This document shows positions 46,779-56,046 of a DNA stretch of 64,000 nt, in pieces. The notes under the pieces are model-generated. The model searched no databases and was not told the DNA's origin. It saw only the letters and a list, made by a program, of their open reading frames with translations. The position numbers were made by a program, and so were the translations under genes. The DNA is from JBBIWA01 sp037439425 (GTDB taxonomy: Bacteria; Acidobacteriota; Blastocatellia; RBC074), in NCBI GenBank assembly GCA_037439425.1, contig JBBIWA010000001.1, forward strand, positions 62,001-126,000. Direction: 5' to 3'. Every line of letters starts with the position of its first letter. Position 1 is the stretch's first letter.

Positions 46779-48707
46779 ATGACTAGTCTCGGTTTTATGC
46801 TCTCGCTTTGTCTGCTCGCTCCGGTGGGTGCGCCCGATCACTCTGCTGCAAGCTTTGCCCATCAGGACGGAACGTCTGCCCGCTGGCAGGCGCAGATTCG
46901 TTCGCCGCAGGAGTTTAATCGGTTGGCGCGCACTTACTACCAGGGGCGATTTTATGCCGTGCCGCACCTGATGTTTGTTATTGATCGTGCCGAGTCAGGG
47001 CGCATCTACTACGTGAATTCGCAGCGTTACGCCTTCCACCAGGACTTTGTCAATGCCAATTATCTCACGCTCGAACGCGGGCGTGAATTCTATCGGCGCA
47101 ACTATCTGGAGAGCGACCGTCGCTTCATTCTAGGGACGATCGTTTATCAGCTCAGGGTTGGGAAGTTCACTTTTGAGTTTTGGGAGGGCGATCTGATCAC
47201 CGCTGAGCTGGTGCGCGAAGCCTATGCTCGGATTGAGGAGAGTTTTTTTGCGCCCGTCTATTTCAAGCCCAATTCACCGCACCAGGAAGCAGTCGCCGGG
47301 CAACTGGCAGAGGTACCGCGGCTGCTGGCTGCAGAAGTCAATCTCGCACAGGATTATCTGCCGCTGAATCAGGCGCAAAGTATTGGCCGGTTGCGCATCC
47401 TTGACAGGATGGAGCCGGACACGATCATTGATCGCAATGAGATTGTGATCTTTCGTCAGCCGCCGCTGACACTCACGCCGCTTTCCGGCCTGATCACGAC
47501 CACTTTCTCGACACCGCTGGCGCACGTCAACTTGCTGGCCAAAGGATGGGGCATCCCTAATGCCTACATTAAAGGCGCTGATGAGTTGTTTAAGCAATTG
47601 GAGGGAAAATTCGTCTACTTTGAGACGCGCGAAAGCGAGTTTATTTTGCGCCCGGCCGACACACGCGAGACAGCCGAATATGGCCGCCGCCTGGCGGCCG
47701 CCTCAGATCGCCTCACGCCACCGGCCGATCTGAGCTATCGCCAACTGACGGAACTGAAGGATCAACGTCGAAAAGACGCTGTGCGTTTTGGCGCGAAGGC
47801 GGCTAATCTGGGCGAATTGATTCACGCCGTGCGCAGCGGGCTGGTGCGAGGCATTATCGTGCCGCCCGGTTTTAGCATCCCGTTCTTCTATTACGAGCAA
47901 TTCCTCCGCGAAAACCGGCTCGATGAGGAGATAGTGAGGATGCTGGCCGATGAGCGCTTCAACCATGACCCGGCCTATCGGAAGAAGCGTCTGGCCGAGC
48001 TGCGCGCACGCATTCAGCAGGGGCGACTCGCTCCACAGTTTCAGCGCGCGCTTTGGCTCCGGACACAAGTCCTGTTTGGCCGAAAAGGGGTCTTTGTGCG
48101 CAGCTCGACCAACTCTGAAGACCTGCCTCACTTCAGCGGCGCAGGACTCTACACCAGTGTGCCCAATGTGCGTGGCAAGCAGCAGCTGCTGGCAGCGATC
48201 AAGACCGTCTGGGCGTCGCTGTGGAACTACCAGGCCTATGAAGCGCGGGAAAGCGCCGGGATCAATCACGCAGCGGTCTATCCAGCAGTGCTGATTCAGC
48301 AGGCCATCAATGCTGAGGCAGCGGGCGTTATGATCACCACCAACCCTTTTGATCGGGAAGAGAGCGAGAGCATCTATCTCAATGCTAAACGTGGACTGGG
48401 CATTCGGGTGGTTGAAGGACATCAGGTCCCGGAGCAGATCATCTATCGTCCGCAAACGGGCCACTTGCTTGTGCTCACCCGTTCGGGTGACGATACGATG
48501 CTGAAATTCGACAGGCGCGGTGGCGTGCACCAGGTCAAAATCGCAACGCAACGCGCCGTCCTCACAGACGAGATGGTCCGCAAACTTGCTAGCGCGGCTG
48601 TGCAAATCAAGCAGGCTTTTGGCGGATGTAATCAGGATATCGAGTGGCTGACCTTGCGCGGGAGGGTCTACATCGTCCAGTCCCGTCCTTACGTTCAGCC
48701 CTGGTAA
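46779..48707 (+). CDS. Exported PEP/pyruvate-binding (PPDK-N) protein with leading swivel domain
   Basis: 642 residues. The N-terminus MTSLGFMLSLCLLAPVGA looks like a signal peptide. Residues ~225-290 look like a phosphohistidine swivel (TFSTPLAHVNLLAKGWGIPN, His where PEP synthases have SHA). Residues ~330-640 are the ATP-grasp-like PPDK-N domain (FGAKAANLGELIHAV, FVRSSTNSEDLPHFSGAGLY, NPFDREESESIYLNAKRGLG). The order swivel-then-ATP domain is like glucan water dikinase and opposite to PEP synthase. If truly exported, an ATP-dependent reaction is puzzling. A dikinase-like or sensory role is possible. Confidence 0.78.
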   Translation: MTSLGFMLSLCLLAPVGAPDHSAASFAHQDGTSARWQAQIRSPQEFNRLARTYYQGRFYAVPHLMFVIDRAESGRIYYVNSQRYAFHQDFVNANYLTLERGREFYRRNYLESDRRFILGTIVYQLRVGKFTFEFWEGDLITAELVREAYARIEESFFAPVYFKPNSPHQEAVAGQLAEVPRLLAAEVNLAQDYLPLNQAQSIGRLRILDRMEPDTIIDRNEIVIFRQPPLTLTPLSGLITTTFSTPLAHVNLLAKGWGIPNAYIKGADELFKQLEGKFVYFETRESEFILRPADTRETAEYGRRLAAASDRLTPPADLSYRQLTELKDQRRKDAVRFGAKAANLGELIHAVRSGLVRGIIVPPGFSIPFFYYEQFLRENRLDEEIVRMLADERFNHDPAYRKKRLAELRARIQQGRLAPQFQRALWLRTQVLFGRKGVFVRSSTNSEDLPHFSGAGLYTSVPNVRGKQQLLAAIKTVWASLWNYQAYEARESAGINHAAVYPAVLIQQAINAEAAGVMITTNPFDREESESIYLNAKRGLGIRVVEGHQVPEQIIYRPQTGHLLVLTRSGDDTMLKFDRRGGVHQVKIATQRAVLTDEMVRKLASAAVQIKQAFGGCNQDIEWLTLRGRVYIVQSRPYVQPW

Positions 48708-48715
48708 GTGCGCGT

Positions 48716-49231
48716 ATGCTAGGTCAGTATCTTCTCTGTTTTCTGCTCCTCGCTTTGGTTGCCGCGCCTGGCTGTCGCCAGCCTGCTCAGCAAGCTGACA
48801 CCGCAGCGGCGACTCTGGCCGCGCGCCTAGGCTCCTGTCTTCCTGAGGCTGAGCCGGAAGACAGCCTCAAGCTGGCGATTACGGCCGTGACGCGCACAAG
48901 AGAAGAGACTAGCCTGCGGCTGGTGGCATATACCATCAGTGAGCCAGCAGACTTTTATCTGCCGGTCTATTTGATGAGCCGTGGACGCTGGTTGATTAAT
49001 GAGCAGGGGCGCGCCTACTTGCTAGATGAGCAGTGCCGCGAGTACAAGCTGAAGGGACGCCGCATCCCAGCCGGGAAGACAGCCTCACCACAAGGACTGG
49101 TCCAGCTCAAAGCAGGCCAAGCATTCGAGCTGACACTGAGCTTCCCGCCTTTGCCCGAGACGGTGCAAGCGGGGGCGCTGATTTATGGAAAAAGGGTCTT
49201 GCCTTTCTCGCTTTTGAAAACAGCCCCTTGA
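48716..49231 (+). CDS. Small lipoprotein of unknown function
   Basis: 171 residues from ATG 48716, eight nt after the previous stop. A signal peptide with LLALVAAPGC gives a lipobox ending at Cys20. The mature part is beta-rich: SLRLVAYTISEPADFYLPVY, INEQGRAYLLDEQ, and an AFELTLSFPPLPE strand near the end. It may be an immunoglobulin-like fold. It is co-directional with and probably coupled to the exported PPDK-N protein. Confidence 0.7.
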   Translation: MLGQYLLCFLLLALVAAPGCRQPAQQADTAAATLAARLGSCLPEAEPEDSLKLAITAVTRTREETSLRLVAYTISEPADFYLPVYLMSRGRWLINEQGRAYLLDEQCREYKLKGRRIPAGKTASPQGLVQLKAGQAFELTLSFPPLPETVQAGALIYGKRVLPFSLLKTAP

Positions 49232-49294
49232 TGAGAGGCGTGCCGACCACGCCGCAGAGTATTACCTCTTGTCTCTTTGCTCGGGCAAGCAGCC

Positions 49295-49861
49295 TTACCT
49301 TTGGATAGTTTCTACATCACTGTTCCGAGGCTCCCCTTCAAGCGGAGCTACTCTAGTCGAGTTTTTGCGCGCATAAAATGACGCGCCGCAATTGAGGCAG
49401 CGGTATGCCCGGATCTCGGTGAAATAGAAAACCACGCGTTCCCAGAGCTTGCGATGGCGTCGCCGTGTCTGAAGCGATCCGCAATGCGGGCAGGGATGAT
49501 AGCCGTGCCGTCTTTTGGCTGTCTGCAGAGCGAGCTGGGTCGCCACGTTAGCTTGCTCCTGTAGACTGCCGTTTGAGCCTCTCGGATTCGGTGGTGAAGC
49601 TGCTGGCTGACTAGCTTGCTGAACCCTGGAAAACACTTGCTCAAACAATCTCGATTCAACCTCTGGTGAGAGATTAAACCTGTCGGTCTTGTGCCGCGAT
49701 CTCTTACGCGTATGCCTCGCGGGTGGGCGCAGCGAAAAAGCGCGGAACTGGTGATTGCAGTGATCACACAAAAAGTCGCGAATGAGCAATAAACGAAAGG
49801 GCAGTGCTGGCGCGTGATACCCTTTCCGCACTCTGGAACTGCCGCAAGATGGACATTTCAT
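49295..49861 (-). CDS. Protein with zinc ribbons at both ends
   Basis: 188 residues from ATG 49861 (GAGG-rich site). An upstream frame to 49909 is possible. The N-terminal MKCPSCGSSRVRKGYH and FLCDHCNHQF make one four-Cys ribbon; HPCPHCGSLQTRRRH and YRCLNCGASFYARK make a second, separated by a low-complexity, Ser/Pro/Gln-rich linker. No membrane segment. The two ribbons are similar in spacing (CxxCGS...R), suggesting duplication. A nucleic-acid or protein-binding role is possible. The family is not recognised. Confidence 0.65.
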   Translation of the reverse strand: MKCPSCGSSRVRKGYHAPALPFRLLLIRDFLCDHCNHQFRAFSLRPPARHTRKRSRHKTDRFNLSPEVESRLFEQVFSRVQQASQPAASPPNPRGSNGSLQEQANVATQLALQTAKRRHGYHPCPHCGSLQTRRRHRKLWERVVFYFTEIRAYRCLNCGASFYARKNSTRVAPLEGEPRNSDVETIQR

Positions 49862-50009
49862 CCTACACCTCGCCTTATAGCTCCTAGTTTTCAAGGAAGA
49901 CTCAGACAACAGTCAATCAAAGATAGTTTGGTTAGATCGTTTGACAGCGTGGGCTTACTTTAACATTTTTTCCCTGGAAGTAAAACCGAGTTAAAGGATG
50001 AAAGGCAAA

Positions 50010-51347
50010 TTAGTGGCGGGGCCTGGAAAAGAAGTAACTGGCTGTCATCGCAAAGAGCCAGATGAGAGCCGAAGTGGCGCTGAGGTTCCGGCTGAGGGTG
50101 GGCAAGATGTTGGCTGACTGGTAGCAGATGAGGTGAGTGAGCCAGGCAGCGAGAAAGAGAATCAGCGCGCCGCGCCGCGCCCACTTCAGGTTATCGAGCA
50201 GGTTCAGCCGGTTCATCTCCGAGCTGAGAAAGCGATCATCATCGCGCACGCGCTCGTAGTAGTCGGCCTTGCGTTCAGTTAGTTTGGCCAGGCTCTTCTC
50301 CCCGGCTGCCTCACTTGCGCGCGCGGCCATCCGGTAGTAATGAACCACGCGTGCAAGCTTTCCCTGGCGCAGCGCCACTTCAGCCAACCCGATCTGGGCG
50401 CGCAGCCGGTCAGGATCAAGTCGCAGTGCCCGCTCAAAATATCGCTGTGCCAGATGGTGCTGGTAGTATTCAAAGAAGGTTTCGCCAATGCGCTCAAGCA
50501 GTGCGGCATCATTGCCCGCCAGTCGCCCAGCCAGTCGCAGACAGGCGGTGGCGCGTCTTTGGCAGTCTTCGGCAGATGATCGTTTCACTACTTTTGATCC
50601 AGGCTGAAAGGCCCTTCTGCTTGGCTTCCCGGCCTGATTGCTCTCCCGCCACTGCTGCCCAAGCGTGGCGCACAGGTAAAGAGCGCGGCCCATTTCATAA
50701 AGCAGCGGCGCGTTCTCCGGACTGTGCTGGCGAGCCAGATGGAAGTAGGGCGCGGCTGCGCCAAACTGTCCGGCAAAAGTGAAATTGTTTGCCAGACGCC
50801 GCCACAGCCGCGCTGGAGGCAAGAGTCCGGGGGAGTCGGTCGTTGCGTGCCATAGGCTGAGTTGTCTGCTCTCCTGCCAGTAATCGAGCAGCTCGCGCGA
50901 ACGTGGGTCGAGTTTGTGAGGACTGACAGCGCGAAAGAGGGATTTGATAAAAGGAGAATAACTACGCCTAAACGAATTGATCTCCCAGCGAATCCCAGCG
51001 CCGCAGATCAGCGTGTGATAGACAATTTGGCCGCGCCGGAGCGGAGTGGTGAGAGCATAACTGGAGATGGTTTCAATCTCTGCTACCGATAGCTCCTGTT
51101 TTTGCCCTAGCACCCACGAACAAAAGGCGGCCCACAGCCCGCGCCGTTTCAGGCTCTGGCCGTCAAAGACAAGCGTATCACAGGCAAAGCCAATGAGCAT
51201 CCCAACCAGCAGCGCAGCCACCACCCAGACTCCACGAGGGTAGATATTGGCGGCGATAATCATCCCAGCCAGCAGTAGCGCCAGCAGCATCAGCCAATAC
51301 AGCGGCTGTCGCGGGCGAATGTTAATCTGGGCGCTTTCTCGGCTCAT
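50010..51347 (-). CDS. Membrane-bound TPR protein with PH-like region
   Basis: 445 residues. Two N-terminal helices (LYWLMLLALLLAGMIIAANI and VWVVAALLVGMLIGFACDTL) precede a ~70-residue beta-rich, PH-like stretch. Several TPR units follow (residues ~170-345, e.g. AQRYFERALRLDPDRLRAQI). Two more helices are near the C-terminus (ALILFLAAWLTHLICY and LIWLFAMTASYFFS). It is probably an inner-membrane scaffold. The initiating codon at 51347 is ATG. Function not assignable. Confidence 0.78.
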   Translation of the reverse strand: MSRESAQINIRPRQPLYWLMLLALLLAGMIIAANIYPRGVWVVAALLVGMLIGFACDTLVFDGQSLKRRGLWAAFCSWVLGQKQELSVAEIETISSYALTTPLRRGQIVYHTLICGAGIRWEINSFRRSYSPFIKSLFRAVSPHKLDPRSRELLDYWQESRQLSLWHATTDSPGLLPPARLWRRLANNFTFAGQFGAAAPYFHLARQHSPENAPLLYEMGRALYLCATLGQQWRESNQAGKPSRRAFQPGSKVVKRSSAEDCQRRATACLRLAGRLAGNDAALLERIGETFFEYYQHHLAQRYFERALRLDPDRLRAQIGLAEVALRQGKLARVVHYYRMAARASEAAGEKSLAKLTERKADYYERVRDDDRFLSSEMNRLNLLDNLKWARRGALILFLAAWLTHLICYQSANILPTLSRNLSATSALIWLFAMTASYFFSRPRH

Positions 51348-51657
51348 AAGACAATCGCGCAGTGATTCCTGGCGAACCCATTGCGAATTGCGAAACGAAA
51401 TCCGAAATCCGAATTCATTCCGAAATTCGCATTCCGAAATTCATTCGGGTTTCGGTCCTGACCGCCTGCTGATAGGCCGGGGTTTGCTTCTCTCCTGGGG
51501 ATTGCGGTCAACCTTCCCTGCGTTGACGCTAGCTAGATAGTGCTAATCAGATAGGCGCTCCACAAAAACCCCAGGCGTTGCCCGGGAGAACTCCAGAGCG
51601 CGCCGCAGCGGGAGAAGCGGAGAACGAGAGAAGAAGTTTGTCTCCCGCTGCCTCCAG
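51348..51657. other. Intergenic region with AT-rich repeat cluster
   Basis: 310 bp. At 51381-51446 lie tandem variants of CGAAATCCGAAATCCGAATT and GCGAATTGCG, of the same kind as at 7601-7640. Nothing else is recognisable. Confidence 0.5.
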
Positions 51658-52746
51658 TCACTTTTCAGGATGGCGCGTGAGTTTGATGTTGATGCGGAAG
51701 GAATTGCCATCCAGGAAGCGCATGTCGCGAATGCTGACTTCAGGCTGCGGGCCACTTTGTGTTACTTCAATGACAGGGAAGCGCGCGAAGCGAAGGAAAG
51801 TTTGGGCAGCAGCAGTCTTCTTGGCAGCCTCGATCAAGGCGGGATCACCTGTTTCGCGGCTGTAGCGTTCGACTGGTGATGAGCTTTCGCGCAGCAGGTG
51901 CAGATTGGTAAAGTGAAAGGCGCTGTGGGTTTCGATGACCACTCGCCACAACCACGCTTTAGCGGGCATGGGCATCGCACTGACCCGCAGAGGCGCTTCG
52001 CTCGCTGTGAGGCTGGGGGCTACAGCAATCGCTTTTTCGAGCGCCAAATGATGAAGCAGTGCGAGGCTGCTCAGGTAGAGGCTGAGAGCTATCAGGGCGC
52101 CAAGCGAGAGCTTGCGCCTCCGCTCTTCAGTGAGCTTTAGTGCAAAGGAGATAACGACCGCCAGCGCAATCATGGCTACCCATGCAGCCGCAATGGCCAG
52201 CCCCGTGCCAGCGAACAAAAGGAGGGTTGTGAGGATAGCGAACGCAGCAATCCATACAATCACGCGCTGTGGGGTGGTGGCAGTCGCAATAAAGACCGCC
52301 CCGCCCAGTCCTGCCCAGATCCAGGGATCAATCACGAAAGCGATATCGCCATAATACCAGCGATGGCTCCACGGCAAGAAAGGGCGCAAGCCATAGGGAT
52401 TGGTGTAATCCAGCAGCGGGTGAGTGCTCACCCCGAGCAGGCTCAGAGCCAGAAGCGGGAGGAAACGGGCACGCTCCTGGTCGTGGGTGAGGCGAAATCT
52501 GAACCAGCGTGAGAGGCCATAAACACTCGTAGCCAGCAACGCGGACAGAAGCAAAATCCCAAGGAGCGAGTGCGTGATGCCGCGATGGTGTTCAAGGTAG
52601 ACAAGCGCGCCCCACGCGGTCGCGATGATGTCAATATCAGGGAAATTAACCGCAATCAGCAGTGTAGGAGTGGCCAGCGGGGTAGCCCGTTTTAGCCCTG
52701 TCTCAGCCAGTGCCGCGCCAACCAGCGTGTGGGTCAGATTATCCAT
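51658..52746 (-). CDS. DUF457/YdjM-type membrane hydrolase-like protein
   Basis: 362 residues from ATG 52746 (an upstream frame start at 52791 lies in repeat DNA). The N-terminus MDNLTHTLVGAALAETGLKR and the metal-site-like HHRGITHSLLG are the hallmark of the DUF457 'metal-dependent hydrolase' family, with HPLLDYTNPYG following. Five to six membrane helices span residues ~60-230. The C-terminal ~120 residues are soluble and begin after helix 6. Homologues include LexA-controlled YdjM. The substrate is unknown. Confidence 0.88.
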   Translation of the reverse strand: MDNLTHTLVGAALAETGLKRATPLATPTLLIAVNFPDIDIIATAWGALVYLEHHRGITHSLLGILLLSALLATSVYGLSRWFRFRLTHDQERARFLPLLALSLLGVSTHPLLDYTNPYGLRPFLPWSHRWYYGDIAFVIDPWIWAGLGGAVFIATATTPQRVIVWIAAFAILTTLLLFAGTGLAIAAAWVAMIALAVVISFALKLTEERRRKLSLGALIALSLYLSSLALLHHLALEKAIAVAPSLTASEAPLRVSAMPMPAKAWLWRVVIETHSAFHFTNLHLLRESSSPVERYSRETGDPALIEAAKKTAAAQTFLRFARFPVIEVTQSGPQPEVSIRDMRFLDGNSFRINIKLTRHPEK

Positions 52747-52768
52747 AAACAGTGATGAGTGACGCGTG

Positions 52769-52795
52769 ATGAGTGATGCAGGACACATCACTCAT
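52769..52795. repeat. Hairpin repeat ATGAGTGATG/CATCACTCAT
   Basis: A perfect 10-bp stem with a 7-nt loop between two minus-strand genes. An outer pair, CAGTGATGAGTGA/TCACTCATTACTG, overlaps it. A T-run follows on the plus strand, but no plus-strand gene lies upstream, so it is more likely a repeat. Confidence 0.5.
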
Positions 52796-52814
52796 TACTG
52801 TTTTTGTCGCTCTC

Positions 52815-53591
52815 TTACCTGAGAGAGGGGCCACTGAAAGACGGCAGTCCGCTCTTGGGCGGCTCCGGTAGTTGCTCGGCGCGGACCGGATCAAGCAGGG
52901 TCAGCCGGGTGGCCGCTGCGGTGCCCAGGCTCTGACCTATGGCCTGCTGCGCCACGCTGAAATAGAGATCGCTCGCCTCTTGTCTCTTGCCCATCGCCTC
53001 GTAGGTGCGTGCCATATTGAAGTCAATTTGCAGGGGGGGGATGTCAAGCGGTTTGGCCTTCAACTTCTGGTATTCAGCCAGCGCTTGCTCGAAGCGACCG
53101 GTCGTTTCGTAACGCTGCGCAAGCGCCAGTCGCGCCTGAGCGCCCACGGAAGACTCCTTTTGCGCCAGCTCCTGCAAAGTCGCTTCAGCTTTGGCGGGAT
53201 CGAAGTAGAGTTGGTGCGTGGCCGCATAATAGCGCGCTAGCTCGCCGTAGAAAGAGGGGTATTCGCGCGCTACTTTGTCGAATGCTTCGTAGGTTCGCTT
53301 ATGCTTCTCCTCTTCGGTGGTGAAAGCCAGACCCTGTGAAGTGGGCGGCAACGGGTTGGCTACGACGGCCTGCTCGTGGCGGAAGGCAACGGCCAACGCT
53401 TCGTGGGCCGCTCGTTCGCGGCTTGAGGAGATGACCTGAAAGATAATGATGGCTGCGGCGACCACAACCACAGCGACCAGTCCCGTGGTAATTGGACGCG
53501 AACGTTGCTTGATCCACTCGCTGGTGGCAAGGTACTGTTCCATCAGTGGATCGCGCTTGAGTTGTTGTGCGGTAATTCGTCCTTTTGCCAA
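52815..53591 (-). CDS. Membrane-anchored TPR protein (YfgM-like)
   Basis: 258 residues starting at TTG 53591, chosen because AAGGAGAAG lies 5 nt upstream and the N-terminus then reads MAKGRITAQQLKRDPLMEQY. One membrane helix (TTGLVAVVVVAAAIIIFQVI) is followed by a periplasmic TPR region (RFEQALAEYQKLKAK, YDTI-like and RQEASDLYFSVAQQA). The layout is that of YfgM/ancillary SecYEG-associated proteins; the exact function is unproven. It precedes the DUF457 gene in the same direction. Confidence 0.75.
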   Translation of the reverse strand: MAKGRITAQQLKRDPLMEQYLATSEWIKQRSRPITTGLVAVVVVAAAIIIFQVISSSRERAAHEALAVAFRHEQAVVANPLPPTSQGLAFTTEEEKHKRTYEAFDKVAREYPSFYGELARYYAATHQLYFDPAKAEATLQELAQKESSVGAQARLALAQRYETTGRFEQALAEYQKLKAKPLDIPPLQIDFNMARTYEAMGKRQEASDLYFSVAQQAIGQSLGTAAATRLTLLDPVRAEQLPEPPKSGLPSFSGPSLR

Positions 53592-53777
53592 GCTACTTCT
53601 CCTTAAAAGACAGATCTTATGGGGCAAGGAAGAAGGCAAACATAGCTACCGGCTAGGTGGTTGTCAAGCCCCATCTTTCGGCCCGCCACCTGCAAGAGGC
53701 TAAATCGAACCAAGCCAACTTGGGACATTGACCGTTTATCCCCCCAGGGGAGATGGAGAGCTTCGTTGGCTTTGATC

Positions 53778-53893
53778 GGGTGCAATTAAAAGTGGGACTA
53801 AACAGCTCGCCCTCACGAGCGCCCCTCGTGCCTGACTTGGAGCACAGCACGCAAGATGCTTGCGCTCGTGAGGGTGGGTCCCACATTGCACCC
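53778..53893. repeat. Nested palindromic fold-back element
   Basis: Outer ends GGGTGCAATTAAAAGTGGGAC and GTCCCACATTGCACCC are imperfect inverted repeats. Inside, CCCTCACGAGCGC and GCGCTCGTGAGGG form a perfect 13-bp pair. ~116 bp, no coding. It resembles a miniature inverted-repeat element or a REP-type unit. Half of a related unit is at 56398-56446. Confidence 0.7.
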
Positions 53894-54000
53894 GCCTTGA
53901 TCTCTACTTTTGCCTCGGGTTGCCAAGTTTGTCGCGGATCAATACAATTAAGCCTGTTTTAAGCGGAACGCGAAGATTTTGAAATTTCCCGACAAAGCCG

Positions 54001-54717
54001 ATGCCCTTTCCCGAAGCTTCACGGATTGAACTCCCAATCCTTCAAGAACTGAAAGCCACTGGCGGTAGCGATCAGTTGCGCTATCTCTACGACCGGCTGG
54101 TGCGCTACTTCCCTCAACTGACACCGCAGGAAATCAGCCAGCGCAGTGAAGCCGGGCGCAGCCGCTGGCATCGCCTTGTCCAGCGCGCTGGCCGCCACTT
54201 ATCCGCAAAAGGCGAGCTGCGTCGCGACCGCAACCGGTGGGAGCTAACTCCCAAAGGCCGTCGCCGCGCCGAAGCCGAAGCCATGCAGCCTGAGCTGCTG
54301 ATCAGCAGCCCCGCGCCCCCAGGCCCTGCACTGACCCACCGGGAGATGCAACGCATGCTGGTCGAAATCGGCCGGATGCTAGGCCGCGCTGCTGAAGCCG
54401 AGTTCGAGCATTACGACGTGGTCTGGCGCGATAGCCCTGCAGCTCCGCGCCTGAGCCATGTCTTTGAGGTGCAAATTGCAGGCAGTGTGGATAGCGCGCT
54501 GGCGCGACTCAAACACGCTTATGATACGCAACGCTCGCGCCTGTTCTTAGTCGTTGCTCAGGAGCGAGATGCCCAGCTTCTGGGCCGCCGTCTCAAGGGT
54601 TCGTTTCACGAAATCTGGGAGAAAATAACAATTATCGGTGCGGGTGAATTGCAGCGCCTGTACGAAGCGCTGCGGACGCAGGCACCATTGCTGAGCAAAC
54701 TGGCTCCTCGTGACTGA
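54001..54717 (+). CDS. Winged-helix protein with possible nuclease domain
   Basis: 238 residues. Residues 1-~95 look like the winged helix of Mrr-N / restriction-system proteins (LKATGGSDQLRYLYDRLVRY, then LTPQEISQRSE and KGELRRDRNRWELTPKGRRR). Residues ~110-238 show a DVVW strand, then HVFEVQIAG and RLFLVVAQERDA, a pattern that could be a PD-(D/E)XK-like core with an E-V-Q variant. It is small and cytosolic. The function is not established; a role in DNA recognition is plausible. No methylase gene is adjacent. Confidence 0.65.
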   Translation: MPFPEASRIELPILQELKATGGSDQLRYLYDRLVRYFPQLTPQEISQRSEAGRSRWHRLVQRAGRHLSAKGELRRDRNRWELTPKGRRRAEAEAMQPELLISSPAPPGPALTHREMQRMLVEIGRMLGRAAEAEFEHYDVVWRDSPAAPRLSHVFEVQIAGSVDSALARLKHAYDTQRSRLFLVVAQERDAQLLGRRLKGSFHEIWEKITIIGAGELQRLYEALRTQAPLLSKLAPRD

Positions 54718-54758
54718 GCGAGGGAGTGGCGAGGACGATCAACCAGAGGTCACCATCA

Positions 54759-55859
54759 ATGAGGTCTCACAAATTAGCGATCGTGATCAAAGAGTTGATC
54801 CTTGATCTGCTGGTAAAGCTACCTAAAGCGGTTTTCATCCACCTTGTTCTACTCACCAGCGCGGGCTATTTGGGAAGCTGGCATCAGTATCTGGAGATGA
54901 GCTCTCACTTCAGGCTTCAGTATTTTGCGCTCTCGTTACTTTTTCTGCTCCTATTTACCATTTTGCGCGCCCAGCGCTGGGCTGTTATGGGAGCGATTTG
55001 CGCTCTGATCAATGGCCTAGCTGTGATTCCCTGGTATCTACCGAAGGCTTCGGTTCAGGCGGGCTCAAGCCACCACCACTTGAGGTTATTGCTGGCGAAT
55101 GTGTATGTCGCTAATACGAACTACGCGCCTTTACTGGAGCTGGTCAGAGCCGAAAGGCCCGATGTGCTGGCGGTACAGGAGCTCAATCCTAGCTGGGTTG
55201 CCGAGCTGCAAAATCTGAGCCAGCTGTTCCCATACCAGCAAATTCCCGACAGACAAGATGCTTTTGGGATAGGTTTGCTCAGCCGCTTGCCGCTTGAAGA
55301 GTCGCGCGTGCTCGATCTGGGAGACGCTGGACTGCCCAGCATCTTCGCCAAAATAAAGGTTGGGGATAAGGCAGTCTCTCTCTTAACGACCCATCCGCCG
55401 ACGCCCGTGGGAGGTGATTTCTACTACCGCAACAATCAGCTCCGTGCCATCTCTTCATTGGTCCGGTCCTGGTCCGGCCCTGTAATTGTTATTGGAGATA
55501 TCAACACCACGATGTGGTCGCCTTACTACTCGCGACTAATCAAGGAAACGGGCCTGACCGACGTCAGAAGGGGTTTTGGGGCGTTGCCGACCTGGCCCGC
55601 GCCATCAGGGATCGAGCTGATCTTTCGGGAATTGGGTCTCCCAGTCAACGGCAATCTACCGCTTGCTTCGTGGGGGCTGATGCGGATCCCCATAGATCAT
55701 TGTCTCATCAGTCCTGATCTCCACGTCGCTCAGGTCAGAACTGGCCACGACGTGGGATCAGATCATTTGCCTTTGATCGTAGATTTGTCAGTCCCACAAT
55801 CAACCCCTCAGCCATCGCCGAGCGCCACAGTCACGAACAACTATGGCGGGTCACCATGA
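54759..55859 (+). CDS. Membrane-anchored EEP phosphohydrolase
   Basis: 366 residues from ATG 54759 (GAGGT upstream; GTG 54726 is an alternative). Two to three N-terminal hydrophobic helices are followed by an EEP domain: LLLANVYVANTNYAPLLELV, DVLAVQELNPSW, SLLTTHPPTP, VIVIGDINTTMWSPYYSRL and GSDHLPLIVDL. The architecture (helices plus EEP) resembles predicted membrane endonuclease/exonuclease/phosphatase proteins related to YafD. The substrate is unknown. It starts about 40 nt after the winged-helix gene and is likely co-transcribed. Confidence 0.85.
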   Translation: MRSHKLAIVIKELILDLLVKLPKAVFIHLVLLTSAGYLGSWHQYLEMSSHFRLQYFALSLLFLLLFTILRAQRWAVMGAICALINGLAVIPWYLPKASVQAGSSHHHLRLLLANVYVANTNYAPLLELVRAERPDVLAVQELNPSWVAELQNLSQLFPYQQIPDRQDAFGIGLLSRLPLEESRVLDLGDAGLPSIFAKIKVGDKAVSLLTTHPPTPVGGDFYYRNNQLRAISSLVRSWSGPVIVIGDINTTMWSPYYSRLIKETGLTDVRRGFGALPTWPAPSGIELIFRELGLPVNGNLPLASWGLMRIPIDHCLISPDLHVAQVRTGHDVGSDHLPLIVDLSVPQSTPQPSPSATVTNNYGGSP

Positions 55860-56046
55860 GGACGCAAGAGGGTAGCGATAGAAGCAGCTCGCGAGCTGGT
55901 TTGGGAGAAGCAATTGGGTGGTGGTATTCCCCAAAGCTGCATCACCGGTGTTGATGGTAGCTAACACCGTCGGGACTTCAACTGCCGCGACTATATAGAG
56001 CGTGTCGCATAATAGTACTACTTTGTGTGATTCATAGGTCGAACTA

